Assembly (NCBI GenBank): GCA_041859205.1 | Contig: JBHEKU010000124.1 | Span: 1-34,404 of the forward strand | Length of the DNA stretch: 34,404 nt | Source of the DNA: JAFDZO01 sp041859205 | GTDB lineage: Bacteria; Bacteroidota; Ignavibacteria; Tepidaquicellales; Tepidaquicellaceae | Direction: 5' to 3' | In this document: positions 26,248 through 34,404 of the stretch, piece after piece | Position numbering within the stretch: the stretch's first letter is position 1 | Layout: every line of letters starts with the position of its first letter | Notes under the pieces: model-generated | Database searches by the model: none | Seen by the model: the letters and a program-made list of their open reading frames with translations, nothing else | What the model was told of the DNA's origin: nothing | Program-made: the position numbers and the translations under genes

Positions 26248-27213
26248 ATGATGCAAAAAGATTTATCGATTATAATAGTAAGCTGGAACACAAAGGGGCT
26301 ATTGAGAAAGTGTCTTCAATCTGTTTATGATGAAACAAAAAAATATACATTTGAGATAGTTGTTGTAGATAATGATTCTCCTGATGATTCTGCCGGAATG
26401 GTGCGCGAAGAATTTCCCGATGCCAAACTCATTGCAAATAAAACTAACAACGGCTTTGCGCCTGCAAATAATCAGGGGCTTGAAGCTGCAACAGGTAAAA
26501 ATATTTTATTCTTAAATCCTGATACTGTAGTGCTTAACGGCGCTATTGATAAAATGATGGATTATTTACTGGCTAATAAAGATAAGGATGTGGGCTGTGT
26601 TGCATGTAAGCTTTTGAATGATGATATGACTTTGCAGAAATCAGTTAATAATTTCTTTTCGCTCTGGTCTTCATTTTTTGAGAACAGATTTTTTGCCGAT
26701 ATGCTTTCAAAGCTGAATACAAAAAAGATGTTCATGTCATTCTGGGATCACAGCGATACGCGTGAAATTGACTGGGCATACGGCGCAGTATTTTTAGTAT
26801 CGGAAGAGTGTTATAAAAAAGTAGGTATGCTGGATGACAGATTTTTTATTTACGCCGAGGAAATGGACTACTTTATGCGGATAAGAAAGGCAGGATATAA
26901 ATCCGTTTTTCTTCATGATGTTGAAATTATTCATTACGGCAAATCCAGCTCGCGCCAGCGCAGAGCTGCAATGTTTATTCAGAATTATAAAAGTTTATAT
27001 CTCTACATAAAGAAGCATTACAGTTTTCTCACATATTATATATACAGGACCCGCGCATTTATTTTTTTATTTTTATGGGTAATAATTTATTCATTCAAAT
27101 TTATACTTCATAAGCTTACCAGAAAATCCACTGAAGAGGATACTGAGCAGCTGAAAGTCTACACACAGACCATTAAATGGCATTTCACTAAAGACAGTTT
27201 AATAAGCAGATAG
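26248..27213 (+). CDS. Family 2 glycosyltransferase (rhamnosyltransferase/WbbL-like)
   Basis: Protein of 321 residues. The GT-A domain (about 5-235) has SIIIVSWNTKGLLRKCLQS, VVVDNDSPDDS, NNGFAPANNQGLEAATGKNI, the metal-binding stretch FLNPDTVV, then DWAYGAVFLVS and FFIYAEEMDYFMRIRKAGY, which are typical of WbbL-like rhamnosyl- or related transferases. The C-terminus carries a hydrophobic helix at about 270-290 (FIFLFLWVIIYSFKFI) that would anchor it to the membrane. The RmlA/RmlC genes upstream make a dTDP-deoxysugar donor plausible. The stop TAG overlaps the GTG start of the next gene by one base. Confidence 0.9.
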   Translation: MMQKDLSIIIVSWNTKGLLRKCLQSVYDETKKYTFEIVVVDNDSPDDSAGMVREEFPDAKLIANKTNNGFAPANNQGLEAATGKNILFLNPDTVVLNGAIDKMMDYLLANKDKDVGCVACKLLNDDMTLQKSVNNFFSLWSSFFENRFFADMLSKLNTKKMFMSFWDHSDTREIDWAYGAVFLVSEECYKKVGMLDDRFFIYAEEMDYFMRIRKAGYKSVFLHDVEIIHYGKSSSRQRRAAMFIQNYKSLYLYIKKHYSFLTYYIYRTRAFIFLFLWVIIYSFKFILHKLTRKSTEEDTEQLKVYTQTIKWHFTKDSLISR

Positions 27214-28709
27214 TGTTCAATTTTGAATTTAATATTGCTTCAACTGTAGTTAAAAAACCTTTCTTTACATTACTAAAAGAAAAAATATTTGAAGAGAAAC
27301 TGAATAACTTTCTTGGTTTCTTCTTTCTAATTCTTTGTTCCTGTCTCATTGCAGCATTAGTTTCTTTTGGTGGAATACAACTCGGTGGAGTCCTTGGTGC
27401 GCTTTTAATTGGTTCTCCTCTTATTCTTGCCAGTATGTTTAATCTGAAATTCGGTATTACGTTTACTTTGATGCTGTCATTTGTATTTTTAGGCGCAAAA
27501 AGAATTCTGGAAGATATTCCTTTAGGAATATTAATGGATGTAATGATAGTTGTAATGTTATTCGGTCTTTTTATAAGACAGATAAATGAACGAAACTGGA
27601 ACTTTGCAAAAAATCCCATAAGTAAAATTATTTTAGTCTGGATTGTTTATATTTTTCTGGAGCTTGCCAATCCATGGGCAGAATCCCGTCTGGCCTGGTT
27701 ATATACTTTCCGAGGGCTTGCAGGCTTTACCTTGATGTATTTTCTTTTAATGTATGCCATTGACTCAAAGAAATTCATATTCCTTCTTATAAAAGTCTGG
27801 CTTTTGTTAATGACTCTTGCCATGATTTATGGTTACTATCAGGAATTTTTTGGACTTCTTCCGTTTGAACTGAACTGGGTAATGGCAGAAAAGGCAAGAT
27901 ATATGTTATTGTATCAGGCAGGGAAGTTCAGAATGTTTTCATTCTTTTCTGACCCGCTTGTTTACGGTTTCTCAATGTGCTTTACAGGTATGCTGTGTTT
28001 TATATTAGCAGGCGGACCATTCAGAACATATAAAAAAGTTTTTCTTTACACACTGGGATGTTTAATGATTTACGGAATGTTATTCTCAGGAACGCGGGCA
28101 GCTTTCATTTTGCCGCCGGCAGGATTTTTATTCTATTCAATTATTAAGTTCAAAAAAAATATAATAATTACAGGCGGAGTACTATTATTTTTAGTCATAA
28201 TACTGTTAAATATTCCGTCTTCTAATCCAAATTTAGTCAGGCTTCAATCGGCTTTCAAGCCTAGTGAAGACGCATCGTACCAGGTAAGAGTCAGAAATCA
28301 GGCATTCATTCAGCCATATATACAAAGTCATCCCATGGGCGGAGGCTTAGGTAGCGTGGGTGAGTGGGGAAAAAAATTCTCACCATGGTCACCATTGGCA
28401 AATTTTCCACCGGATAGCGGCTATGTGAGAATTGCTGTAGAAATGGGCTCGATAGGTCTATTTTTATTCTGTTTATTGTTGTTTATTGTGTTCAAAGAAG
28501 GAATTAAAGATTATTTTCGAATAAAAGACCCAATGCTAAAAACTATTTCTCTGGGAATGCTTACCGTCGTTTATTCTTTGACCCTTGCAAATTTTCCTCA
28601 GGAAGCAATAGGGCAATATCCTATTAATTATTTATTTTTTGTTGCAATAGCTATAATCAATAAATGCAGAGAGTTTGACACCGTTTCTGACAAAGTTTTG
28701 GTACATTAA
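27213..28709 (+). CDS. O-antigen polymerase/ligase-like membrane protein (Wzy/WaaL family)
   Basis: Polytopic inner-membrane protein of 498 residues with roughly 10-12 hydrophobic helices and a large periplasmic loop around residues 345-405. The Wzy_C/O-antigen-ligase signature GMLFSGTRAAFILPPAGFLF lies just before that loop, and GGGLGSVGEW is inside it. The start is GTG 27213, sharing one base with the upstream TAG. In a locus with Wzx and a Wzc-like protein it is most likely the polymerase joining repeat units in the periplasm. A ligase that transfers chains to lipid A-core or to another acceptor cannot be excluded from sequence alone. Confidence 0.85.
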   Translation: MFNFEFNIASTVVKKPFFTLLKEKIFEEKLNNFLGFFFLILCSCLIAALVSFGGIQLGGVLGALLIGSPLILASMFNLKFGITFTLMLSFVFLGAKRILEDIPLGILMDVMIVVMLFGLFIRQINERNWNFAKNPISKIILVWIVYIFLELANPWAESRLAWLYTFRGLAGFTLMYFLLMYAIDSKKFIFLLIKVWLLLMTLAMIYGYYQEFFGLLPFELNWVMAEKARYMLLYQAGKFRMFSFFSDPLVYGFSMCFTGMLCFILAGGPFRTYKKVFLYTLGCLMIYGMLFSGTRAAFILPPAGFLFYSIIKFKKNIIITGGVLLFLVIILLNIPSSNPNLVRLQSAFKPSEDASYQVRVRNQAFIQPYIQSHPMGGGLGSVGEWGKKFSPWSPLANFPPDSGYVRIAVEMGSIGLFLFCLLLFIVFKEGIKDYFRIKDPMLKTISLGMLTVVYSLTLANFPQEAIGQYPINYLFFVAIAIINKCREFDTVSDKVLVH

Positions 28710-28747
28710 TTGAATTATTACATTTTATACACTAATTAAAACAAAAA

Positions 28748-29584
28748 ATGATTCCATTAAGAATTCCCAAATGGGTTTTGAGTATACTGGAAATACCGCG
28801 TGATTTTGATAAACTTTCAGAAGAATTTTTAACATCTCTGAAAAATGACCTTTCTAAATTTACAACCAAAGAGCCTTCTGTTTCAATTGTAATGCCGGTT
28901 TATAACGAAGAAGAAAACTTAGTGCAAACTCTATATTCCTTATCCAAATTGAATTTAAATCATTCAGCTGAGTTAATTGTTATTAACAACAATTCAACTG
29001 ATAGAACTCAGGAAATTCTTGACAGATTAGGAGTAACATCATATTTTCAGAAAAAACAAGGGATAAGTTATACTCGCCAGCTCGGACTTGAAATGGCTAA
29101 AGGTAAATATCATTTATGTGTGGACGGAGATTCAATTTATCATCCGGATTGGCTAAACGACTATATTAAGTATCTCGAAGATAAAAGTATATCCGTTGTG
29201 TATGGTCCTTATTCTTTTATCCCTATACATGGTTTATCCCACAGAAAATATTTTGCAATATATGAAGTAATTACTACATACTATTTTAAATTTAGGAGAA
29301 GAAATAAAGAATTTTTAAATGTACTGGGATTTAATTTTGGGTTCAGGACTGAAGACGGGAAAAAAGTAGGCGGATTTAATACTACACGCCCTAGATGGTC
29401 AGACGGATGGATGGCAATGACTTTGCAGGAACTGGGGAAAATAAAATTTGTAAAAACTGAAGGAACCCGTGTATGGACAACATCAAGAAGAATTAATGCT
29501 GATGGAAGTCTGATAAGAGCTTTTGTTAAGAGAGTAAAAAAAGAGGCACCTACTCTATCAGAAAAAAAAGTAAATTTAAATTGA
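28748..29584 (+). CDS. Family 2 glycosyltransferase
   Basis: Soluble or membrane-associated GT-A enzyme of 278 residues. About 50 residues precede the domain. Visible motifs are VSIVMPVYNEEENLVQTLYS, VINNNSTDRTQEIL, QGISYTRQLGLEMAKGKYHL and the metal site CVDGDSIYHPDW. The GT2 pocket continues with RWSDGWMAM. No membrane helix is visible in the C-terminus. It is the last gene of the forward-strand polysaccharide run, separated from the polymerase gene by 38 bases. Substrate unknown. Confidence 0.88.
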   Translation: MIPLRIPKWVLSILEIPRDFDKLSEEFLTSLKNDLSKFTTKEPSVSIVMPVYNEEENLVQTLYSLSKLNLNHSAELIVINNNSTDRTQEILDRLGVTSYFQKKQGISYTRQLGLEMAKGKYHLCVDGDSIYHPDWLNDYIKYLEDKSISVVYGPYSFIPIHGLSHRKYFAIYEVITTYYFKFRRRNKEFLNVLGFNFGFRTEDGKKVGGFNTTRPRWSDGWMAMTLQELGKIKFVKTEGTRVWTTSRRINADGSLIRAFVKRVKKEAPTLSEKKVNLN

Positions 29585-29599
29585 GCTAATAAAAAGTAA

Positions 29600-29740
29600 T
29601 TTTCCTGCAATCTGATTTTTGAATGTACAGATTTTGAGAACTATTGGGGAAGTCGGATGGATGCAAGAAGGCTTATGGTAGACGGCTCAATATGGGGAGC
29701 AGTAAAAAAAGATTTAAAAAGAAGTTACAAGAATTTATGA
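29600..29740 (+). other. Unrecognised 46-codon open frame, possible gene remnant
   Basis: In the 195-base gap after the last GT2, one frame is open between TAA 29597 and TGA 29738-29740. It includes YWGSRMDARRLMVDGSIWG and ends KKDLKRSYKNL, which reads like the C-terminal end of a real protein rather than random translation. Its first ATG is at 29657, giving only 27 residues, with no ribosome site. It is in the same frame as the upstream GT2 but beyond two stops. It may be the tail of a deleted gene. I do not recognise the family. Confidence 0.25.
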
Positions 29741-29779
29741 ATACATGTTTCCACAGCAGCCAAAACTTGATTAGGGATA

Positions 29780-30187
29780 TTAACCTTTAGCTCTTTTTGC
29801 TCCGTAAAAAATCAGAAGCGTTCCTATAAAAACTATCACAACACCGATAATTTCCGCAAATCCGAATACATCCGATAAATGCAGGCCGTTTTGAGGAGTA
29901 GCTCTTAACAATACTACATCATTTAAGTCTGTCGGCATAGGCATAATAATAAGCGCAAACCCGGCAACATTCAAAATTATTCCGATAATAATTGAAATAA
30001 TTTTTGAAAGTCTCCTTTTAATTACATATTTAAAAGCTTCGTCGCTATCAACGTAATTATCTTCAAGCAATAAAATAAACTCGTCCAAAGCTTCAGGATT
30101 TCTTTCGCCTGATTTAATTTGTACATCTTCAAACGACTTCAGTCTTTCCTCTATCTGAGTCTTTGCAGCGGGAATAGGATTCTTCAT
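29780..30187 (-). CDS. Small membrane protein of unknown function
   Basis: The only convincing reverse-strand gene. It encodes 135 residues: a cytoplasmic, charged N-terminal part (about 1-62, with PIPAAKTQIEERLKSFEDVQ and LLEDNYVDSDEAFKYV) and two membrane helices at about 63-85 (IISIIIGIILNVAGFALIIM) and 109-130 (EIIGVVIVFIGTLLIFYG), ending in basic AKRAKG. No known domain is recognised. It converges with the polysaccharide locus and diverges from the next T9SS gene, so it forms its own unit. The 136 bases upstream must hold its promoter. Confidence 0.75.
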   Translation of the reverse strand: MKNPIPAAKTQIEERLKSFEDVQIKSGERNPEALDEFILLLEDNYVDSDEAFKYVIKRRLSKIISIIIGIILNVAGFALIIMPMPTDLNDVVLLRATPQNGLHLSDVFGFAEIIGVVIVFIGTLLIFYGAKRAKG

Positions 30188-30323
30188 TTAATTAGATTGA
30201 TGCAATTTAACAGAATAATCGAATATATAAAATGTTATTTAACGAACATTTGTACATTTATCATACCATTAAAAGTATTGAATTTTCAATCTAAAAATTT
30301 TAGGTTTACCAAACAATTTTTTT
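30188..30323. promoter_or_regulatory. Divergent intergenic region (promoters for both flanking genes expected)
   Basis: AT-rich 136-base spacer between two divergent starts. It contains two short inverted repeats, TTGAATTTTCAA (30278-30289) and CTAAAAATTTTAG (30291-30303), close upstream of the forward gene. No convincing -35/-10 pair can be assigned; a promoter is inferred from gene layout only. Confidence 0.35.
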
Positions 30324-32480
30324 ATGAAAAAGTACTTACACTATTTTCTTCTACCCTTATTATTCATCTACTCAATTTCATTCAGCCAGGGCTTAAACAG
30401 TATTGCTACTGCCGATGGTGTGACTGTAATTGCAGTCGGAGATAACGGTAATATTCTGCGTTCTTCAAACGGAGGAACAACCTGGTCAAAAAATACAGTG
30501 CCCGGTTACAATTTTAAATCTGTTGCAGCATACGATAGTACTGTATGGGCTGCCACCGATAACGGAAAAATTTTCAGAAGTAAGCCCGGTAACACACCTT
30601 ACACTATAATAAATGTCAGCGCAGTCTCAATCAATTCCGTTTGCGCGATTGATAATCTGACAGCATGGACAGCCGGTAACAATGGAGAAGTATACAGAAC
30701 AACAAACTACGGCGCTAACTGGGAACTACGAAATTCAGGAATTCCTGCCGGAGTAACATTAAATTCAGTCAGCTTCAAAGATGCTTTAAATGGTATAGTT
30801 GTAGGTAACGGCGGTGTAGTTTATATGACTAACAACGGCGGTACAACATGGACATTGACAAGCGTACCCACTACACGAAATCTTCTGAAAGCAAAATACT
30901 TTGCAGCAGGTATTTGTGTTGTAGGTGAGTATGGTATTACATTAATGAAATCCGGGGCAGGAAGCTTTGCTTCTGTTAATATGAGAATTCAAACTGATGT
31001 AAGAGGCGTGACAGGTATGGACTTCGATAATATAAGAGTATGCGGCGGCGGCGGATTCATCAGAAGTAATTCAGGTTCAAATGCCAAGTTTTTGAAATTT
31101 GAAGTTAATCCTATGATGGGAAACCTCACTGATATTTTATATGTAAACGAAACAACAGGTTTTGCTGTCAGCAGCATAACCGATGCAATTATCAAAACAA
31201 CAAATTCAGGAGCAAACTGGAATTTCACAGCAGGCGCTTCTGCAGCTTATACATGGAGCGTTAAGCTTAATGCAACAAACAGTATCGGCAATATTCTTTG
31301 CCCGCATCCGACTAAAAGAGATGAAATGTTTGTAGTATACGGCACTAAAGTTTATGTAAGCAGAAACCGCGGAGATAACTGGACTCAGGTTGCAACTATA
31401 ACAGGAACAGGTATTCCTACCAGCGGAAGAGCTCATTCCTTTTATGTTAATCCTATCGACACAAATATCATGGTAGCTGCAATTGCAGGAAGCCCGACTG
31501 ATTGTGTAGTGAAATCTACAAATTATGGTTTAACGTGGTCTGTATCTTTTGCAAAAAATTTCAGTTCTTACGGTCAGCCTTTAGAGCAGGATCAGAATAA
31601 TCCAAGTGTTTATTATTTTGTACCTGATGGCGGAGGCTTTTATAAATCAACCGATTACGGAACAACATTCAATCTTATCAGTTCATTTGCTTTTGTAAGC
31701 CCGTGTGATATTGCAGTGATGTACGACAGCGCAAATGTTTTATATGTTGGTGAAAGCAGTTCATCGAGAATTTATAAATCTACGGATTCCGGATTGAACT
31801 GGTCTCTCAAAATGACTTATAGCGGAAGTGAAATACCATCAATTGCAAACAGCGTATTCGATAAATCCATTGCCTACGCAACTACATTTTCAACTCCTGT
31901 ATATAAAACTACAAACTTCGGTGATAACTGGGCATCAGTATTTACAATGAGCGGTTCAGGCTGGGGCTCTGATATCTGCCGTGAAGATCCGAACGTTTAT
32001 CTTACAGGTACATACAGCGGTTCAACCGGCTACACAACTACAAACGGAGGAACATCATTTCAGACGAGTACAATTACATCCGGTTCAGGCGCAGGTATTA
32101 TAGTTATGGAAAAAGGATATATGCTTGCCCAGCAGACAAGCAACCTTTTAAAATTATCCGTTGCTTATTCGGTGGTTACAAGTGTTGAAGAGACAATAAT
32201 TTCTTCAAACGTACCGACAAAGTTTAATCTATATCAGAACTATCCTAATCCTTTTAACCCAAGCACGAATATTAAATTCGATCTGGTAAGAAACGGAAAC
32301 GTAAAACTAAAAGTATATAATGAAATAGGAAAAGAAGTTGCAGTATTGCTGGATGCAGTGAGAAATGCAGGAAGCTACGAAGTAAAATTCGATGCAGCTA
32401 ATTTAGGCTCAGGAGTATATTTTTATAAGCTGGAGACCGATAATTCTTCTGTTACCAAGAAAATGCTTTTAGTTAAATAA
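30324..32480 (+). CDS. Secreted beta-propeller (Asp-box/BNR-like) protein with T9SS sorting tail
   Basis: Protein of 718 residues with a signal peptide (about 1-21, LLFIYSISFSQG). The body is made of about ten blades marked by Asp-box-like motifs, for example SSNGGTTW, TTNYGANW, TNNGGTTW, TTNSGANW, SRNRGDNW, STNYGLTW, STDSGLNW and TTNFGDNW, as in sortilin/YCF48-type propellers. From about residue 632 a T9SS type A tail follows: FNLYQNYPNPFNPSTNIKFD, then LGSGVYFYKLETDNSSVTKK and MLLVK. The protein should be exported by Sec, then across the outer membrane by T9SS. The tail form is common in Ignavibacteria. No catalytic residues are recognised; a glycan-binding or adhesive role is possible. A strong terminator follows. 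Confidence 0.9.
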   Translation: MKKYLHYFLLPLLFIYSISFSQGLNSIATADGVTVIAVGDNGNILRSSNGGTTWSKNTVPGYNFKSVAAYDSTVWAATDNGKIFRSKPGNTPYTIINVSAVSINSVCAIDNLTAWTAGNNGEVYRTTNYGANWELRNSGIPAGVTLNSVSFKDALNGIVVGNGGVVYMTNNGGTTWTLTSVPTTRNLLKAKYFAAGICVVGEYGITLMKSGAGSFASVNMRIQTDVRGVTGMDFDNIRVCGGGGFIRSNSGSNAKFLKFEVNPMMGNLTDILYVNETTGFAVSSITDAIIKTTNSGANWNFTAGASAAYTWSVKLNATNSIGNILCPHPTKRDEMFVVYGTKVYVSRNRGDNWTQVATITGTGIPTSGRAHSFYVNPIDTNIMVAAIAGSPTDCVVKSTNYGLTWSVSFAKNFSSYGQPLEQDQNNPSVYYFVPDGGGFYKSTDYGTTFNLISSFAFVSPCDIAVMYDSANVLYVGESSSSRIYKSTDSGLNWSLKMTYSGSEIPSIANSVFDKSIAYATTFSTPVYKTTNFGDNWASVFTMSGSGWGSDICREDPNVYLTGTYSGSTGYTTTNGGTSFQTSTITSGSGAGIIVMEKGYMLAQQTSNLLKLSVAYSVVTSVEETIISSNVPTKFNLYQNYPNPFNPSTNIKFDLVRNGNVKLKVYNEIGKEVAVLLDAVRNAGSYEVKFDAANLGSGVYFYKLETDNSSVTKKMLLVK

Positions 32481-32504
32481 TTTTTTAAGTTATAAAATTT
32501 TACT

Positions 32505-32541
32505 GCCGGTGGTATTGAAAAATGCCATCGGCTTTTTATTT
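32505..32541 (+). terminator. Rho-independent terminator after the T9SS propeller gene
   Basis: A 12-base-pair stem, GCCGGTGGTATT paired with AATGCCATCGGC (10 Watson-Crick pairs and two G-U pairs), closes a GAAA tetraloop of the GNRA type at 32517-32520. TTTTTATTT follows directly. It should end the transcript 25 bases after the stop and separate this gene from miaA. Confidence 0.93.
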
Positions 32542-32564
32542 GAATAGAAAGGTTCACCAATTTA

Positions 32565-33497
32565 ATGCCGGCTAAAAGAAAAGTATTAGCAATCGTAGGT
32601 CCCACTGCATCAGGAAAAACAAAACTCGCAATCAAAACTGCAAAGTCTCTTGAGGGAGAAATAATCTCTGCAGACTCGCGGCAGAATTATAAACACATCC
32701 CAATATCTACTGCAACTCCATCCATTGAAGAAAGACAGGGAATTGTGCATCATTATCTTCAGGAACTAAATCTTACGGAAAAATTTACGGCAGGGGAGTT
32801 CGGGAAATCTGCAAGAATAAAAATAGATGAAATCTTCGATAGAGAAAAAATTCATGTAATTTGCGGAGGAAGCGGGCTTTATATAAAATCTTTAATTGAC
32901 GGTTTTTTTGAAGAAGAAGTGCAGGATGAAAACAGCAGAAAAAATCTTTATCAGCTTTTAAAGGATAAAGGTAAAGATTTTATTTATAACGAGCTGCAGG
33001 AAATAGATAAAATAGCTGCCTCTACAATGCTGCCTTCTAATACACGTAGGATTATCCGTGCCCTTGAAGTATATTTTGCCAGCGGTAAAAAAATGTCGGA
33101 GCTTCAAAAGCAAAAAATAGAAATCAATTTCAGAACTGTACAAGTAGGCTTATATCTTGAGAGGAAGTTTTTATATGAGAGAATAAATAAAAGAGTTGAA
33201 GATATGATAGAAGAAGGATTAGTAGATGAAGTAGAGCGTCTGAAGAGCAATGGTTACGACTGGCGTACATACAATTCATTGAACACAGTAGGTATAAAAG
33301 AGGTTTTCGGCTATCTGGAAGGGCAGTTAGACTATAAAGACATGGTTGAGCTTATAAAGCAAAACACACGCCGGTATGCAAAGCGGCAGATGACGTGGTT
33401 CAAAGCCGATAACAGAATATTATGGCTTGAAGTAACTGAAGACAAACCGCTGGAAGAGCTTACAAAGGAAACTTTATATTTGTTTAAAAACAATTAG
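32565..33497 (+). CDS. miaA: tRNA dimethylallyltransferase
   Basis: Transfers a dimethylallyl group from DMAPP to N6 of A37 in tRNAs reading UNN codons. The 310-residue protein has the P-loop GPTASGKT at residues 12-19, ISADSRQNYKHIPISTATPS (matching the usual ADSRQVY region), FTAGEF, CGGSGLYIKSLIDG, NTRRIIRALEVYFASGK and QNTRRYAKRQMTWF, all core MiaA signatures. Tyr replaces the more common Val-Tyr pair order after Gln (QNY), which is a minor change. It starts 24 bases after the preceding terminator with only a weak AAAGG upstream, so its promoter probably overlaps that region. Ends with TAG. Confidence 0.96.
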   Translation: MPAKRKVLAIVGPTASGKTKLAIKTAKSLEGEIISADSRQNYKHIPISTATPSIEERQGIVHHYLQELNLTEKFTAGEFGKSARIKIDEIFDREKIHVICGGSGLYIKSLIDGFFEEEVQDENSRKNLYQLLKDKGKDFIYNELQEIDKIAASTMLPSNTRRIIRALEVYFASGKKMSELQKQKIEINFRTVQVGLYLERKFLYERINKRVEDMIEEGLVDEVERLKSNGYDWRTYNSLNTVGIKEVFGYLEGQLDYKDMVELIKQNTRRYAKRQMTWFKADNRILWLEVTEDKPLEELTKETLYLFKNN

Positions 33498-33644
33498 TTC
33501 CGAGTCAAATTCCTCATTTCTCCGTATTATTTCTCCATATCCTTTTCCATTCTGAAACTTTTTAAAACTATTCCGTAGAACAAAAGAAAAATCATTTGTG
33601 CTTCTCTCGAGCCCCCTCGCATTTAATAACCTTAAAAAAAAGGC

Positions 33645-34404
33645 ATGAAAAATATTTATTGCTTAAGCTGTAAAAAGCCTTACTCCATTATTGCTATATT
33701 ATTTATTCTTGCAATATTTTTTTCGAATGCGTCATACTCGCAGCCACAAAGTTTATCACCAACCTCTCCATCAATTGACGGCAAAATAAATGAAGCAGAA
33801 TGGTCCGATGCAAAAGTTTTCACGAATTTTTTCGTTACAATCCCTAAAACTGACGAAAAATTTTATGACAGCACCATTGTATATATGAAGCAGGAAAAAG
33901 ATGCGCTTTGCTTTGCAATTAAATACTGGCCGAAGGGAAAGGTAATATCTAAATCATTAATCAGAGATCAGAGCACAGAAGAAGAAAACGAATTTTTTAT
34001 TTTATTAGATTTAGAAAATAAAAGACAGAACGGATATATATTTGTATTTAGCTTTCTCAACAATCAGCGTGATATGCAGGTATACAATGTGAACAATAAA
34101 TCATCAAACTGGGACTGGGTATGGTATGTGAAGTCAACTGTTTTTAAAGAAGCAAAGAACGGTGAACCGGGATATATAGAAAGCGAAGTAAGAATTCCTG
34201 TTGATAAGCTTCAGAATAAAAATGAAAAGCAAATCGGCGTAGATATGCAGCTCTTTTCATATAAACCCGATGGCAGTTATTACTACTACAATTTACTTCC
34301 CGAAGCAGAATTACTTTCCTTAAAAAATCTATATAAGTTCGATTTAAAATATCCATTTGCTGAAAGGCTTAACATAAGCTTTAATGCTACTCCATATTTA
34401 GTTG
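33645..34404 (+). CDS. Secreted protein with CBM9-like domain, DUF5916-type (partial, runs off the window)
   Basis: Starts at ATG 33645 and stays open to the last base (253 codons seen). Signal sequence at about residues 12-33 (IIAILFILAIFFSNASYSQ). The mature part starts with PSIDGKINEAEWSDAKVFTN, the hallmark of the family 9 carbohydrate-binding-like domain found at the N-terminus of DUF5916 outer-membrane proteins. FFILLDLENKRQNGYIFVF and YIESEVRIPVDKLQ fit the rest of that domain. DUF5916 proteins normally continue into a large beta-barrel, which would lie outside the window. The 147 bases upstream show no terminator for miaA and no clear promoter. Confidence 0.8.
   Translation, partial: MKNIYCLSCKKPYSIIAILFILAIFFSNASYSQPQSLSPTSPSIDGKINEAEWSDAKVFTNFFVTIPKTDEKFYDSTIVYMKQEKDALCFAIKYWPKGKVISKSLIRDQSTEEENEFFILLDLENKRQNGYIFVFSFLNNQRDMQVYNVNNKSSNWDWVWYVKSTVFKEAKNGEPGYIESEVRIPVDKLQNKNEKQIGVDMQLFSYKPDGSYYYYNLLPEAELLSLKNLYKFDLKYPFAERLNISFNATPYLV

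Noticed and set aside
27188..27619. 143-codon reverse-strand open frame
   Set aside because: Antisense to the start of the polymerase gene; low-complexity shadow with no recognisable motif.
30278..30303. Two AT-rich inverted repeats as a specific operator
   Set aside because: Such short palindromes are frequent in AT-rich spacers; noted in the intergenic entry but not claimed as an operator.
30119..30445. 108-codon forward open frame before the propeller gene
   Set aside because: Overlaps the reverse-strand gene start and the propeller signal peptide in another frame; composition is random.
1..34404. CRISPR arrays, tRNA or rRNA genes, insertion sequences, prophage genes
   Set aside because: No repeat-spacer pattern, cloverleaf-bearing gap, transposase or phage protein was seen in the sequence.

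Overview
The window looks like a chromosomal segment of an AT-rich bacterium of the Bacteroidota/Chlorobiota side, most probably class Ignavibacteria or a close relative. Two large secreted proteins end in type A sorting tails of the type IX secretion system (T9SS), one with the YPNPFNPSTNI form that is common in Ignavibacteria. A PorV-type outer-membrane protein is present. Most genes lack a Shine-Dalgarno site, and several start with TTG. The taxonomic call is inference, since no rRNA gene is present.

Layout. Bases 1-139 hold the 3' end of mscL. Bases 257-5385 hold a translationally coupled pair: a 1413-residue T9SS surface protein and a PorV/PorQ-like barrel. Bases 5426-9542 hold a partner-switching regulatory set: a REC-REC-PP2C phosphatase, an STAS anti-anti-sigma factor and a divergent RsbW-type ATPase, with a membrane glycosyltransferase between the first two. 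Bases 9539-29584 hold a polysaccharide locus on the same strand. It has a nucleotidyltransferase/phosphoglycosyl-transferase fusion, rmlA and rmlC, glycogen phosphorylase, UDP-glucose dehydrogenase and UDP-glucuronate decarboxylase. It also has a half-size TolC-like protein, a Wzc-like protein with a degraded kinase domain, a GT2-GT4 fusion and a Wzx flippase. A GT4 gene is interrupted by an in-frame TAG. After it come a hexapeptide acyltransferase, a 54-residue zinc-ribbon membrane protein, a GT2, a Wzy/WaaL-like protein and a last GT2. One reverse-strand membrane protein follows, then a T9SS beta-propeller protein with a clear terminator, miaA, and the 5' part of a DUF5916-like secreted protein.

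How it fits together. The phosphoglycosyl transferase would load the first sugar phosphate on undecaprenyl phosphate. RmlA/RmlC and Ugd/Uxs would supply dTDP-sugars and UDP-xylose. The glycosyltransferases would build the repeat, Wzx flip it, Wzy polymerise it, and Wzc with the TolC-like protein set length and export. Glycogen phosphorylase could feed glucose-1-phosphate to the nucleotide-sugar enzymes. No sigma factor is visible, so the partner-switching set may control polysaccharide production directly or act on a target elsewhere. T9SS cargo can be joined to a surface polysaccharide (A-LPS in Porphyromonas), so the two halves of the window may be linked, but this is inference.

No rRNA, tRNA, CRISPR array, insertion sequence or replication origin was seen. 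No gene-free stretch exceeds 300 bases; the longest, 29585-29779, holds only an unrecognised 46-codon open frame.
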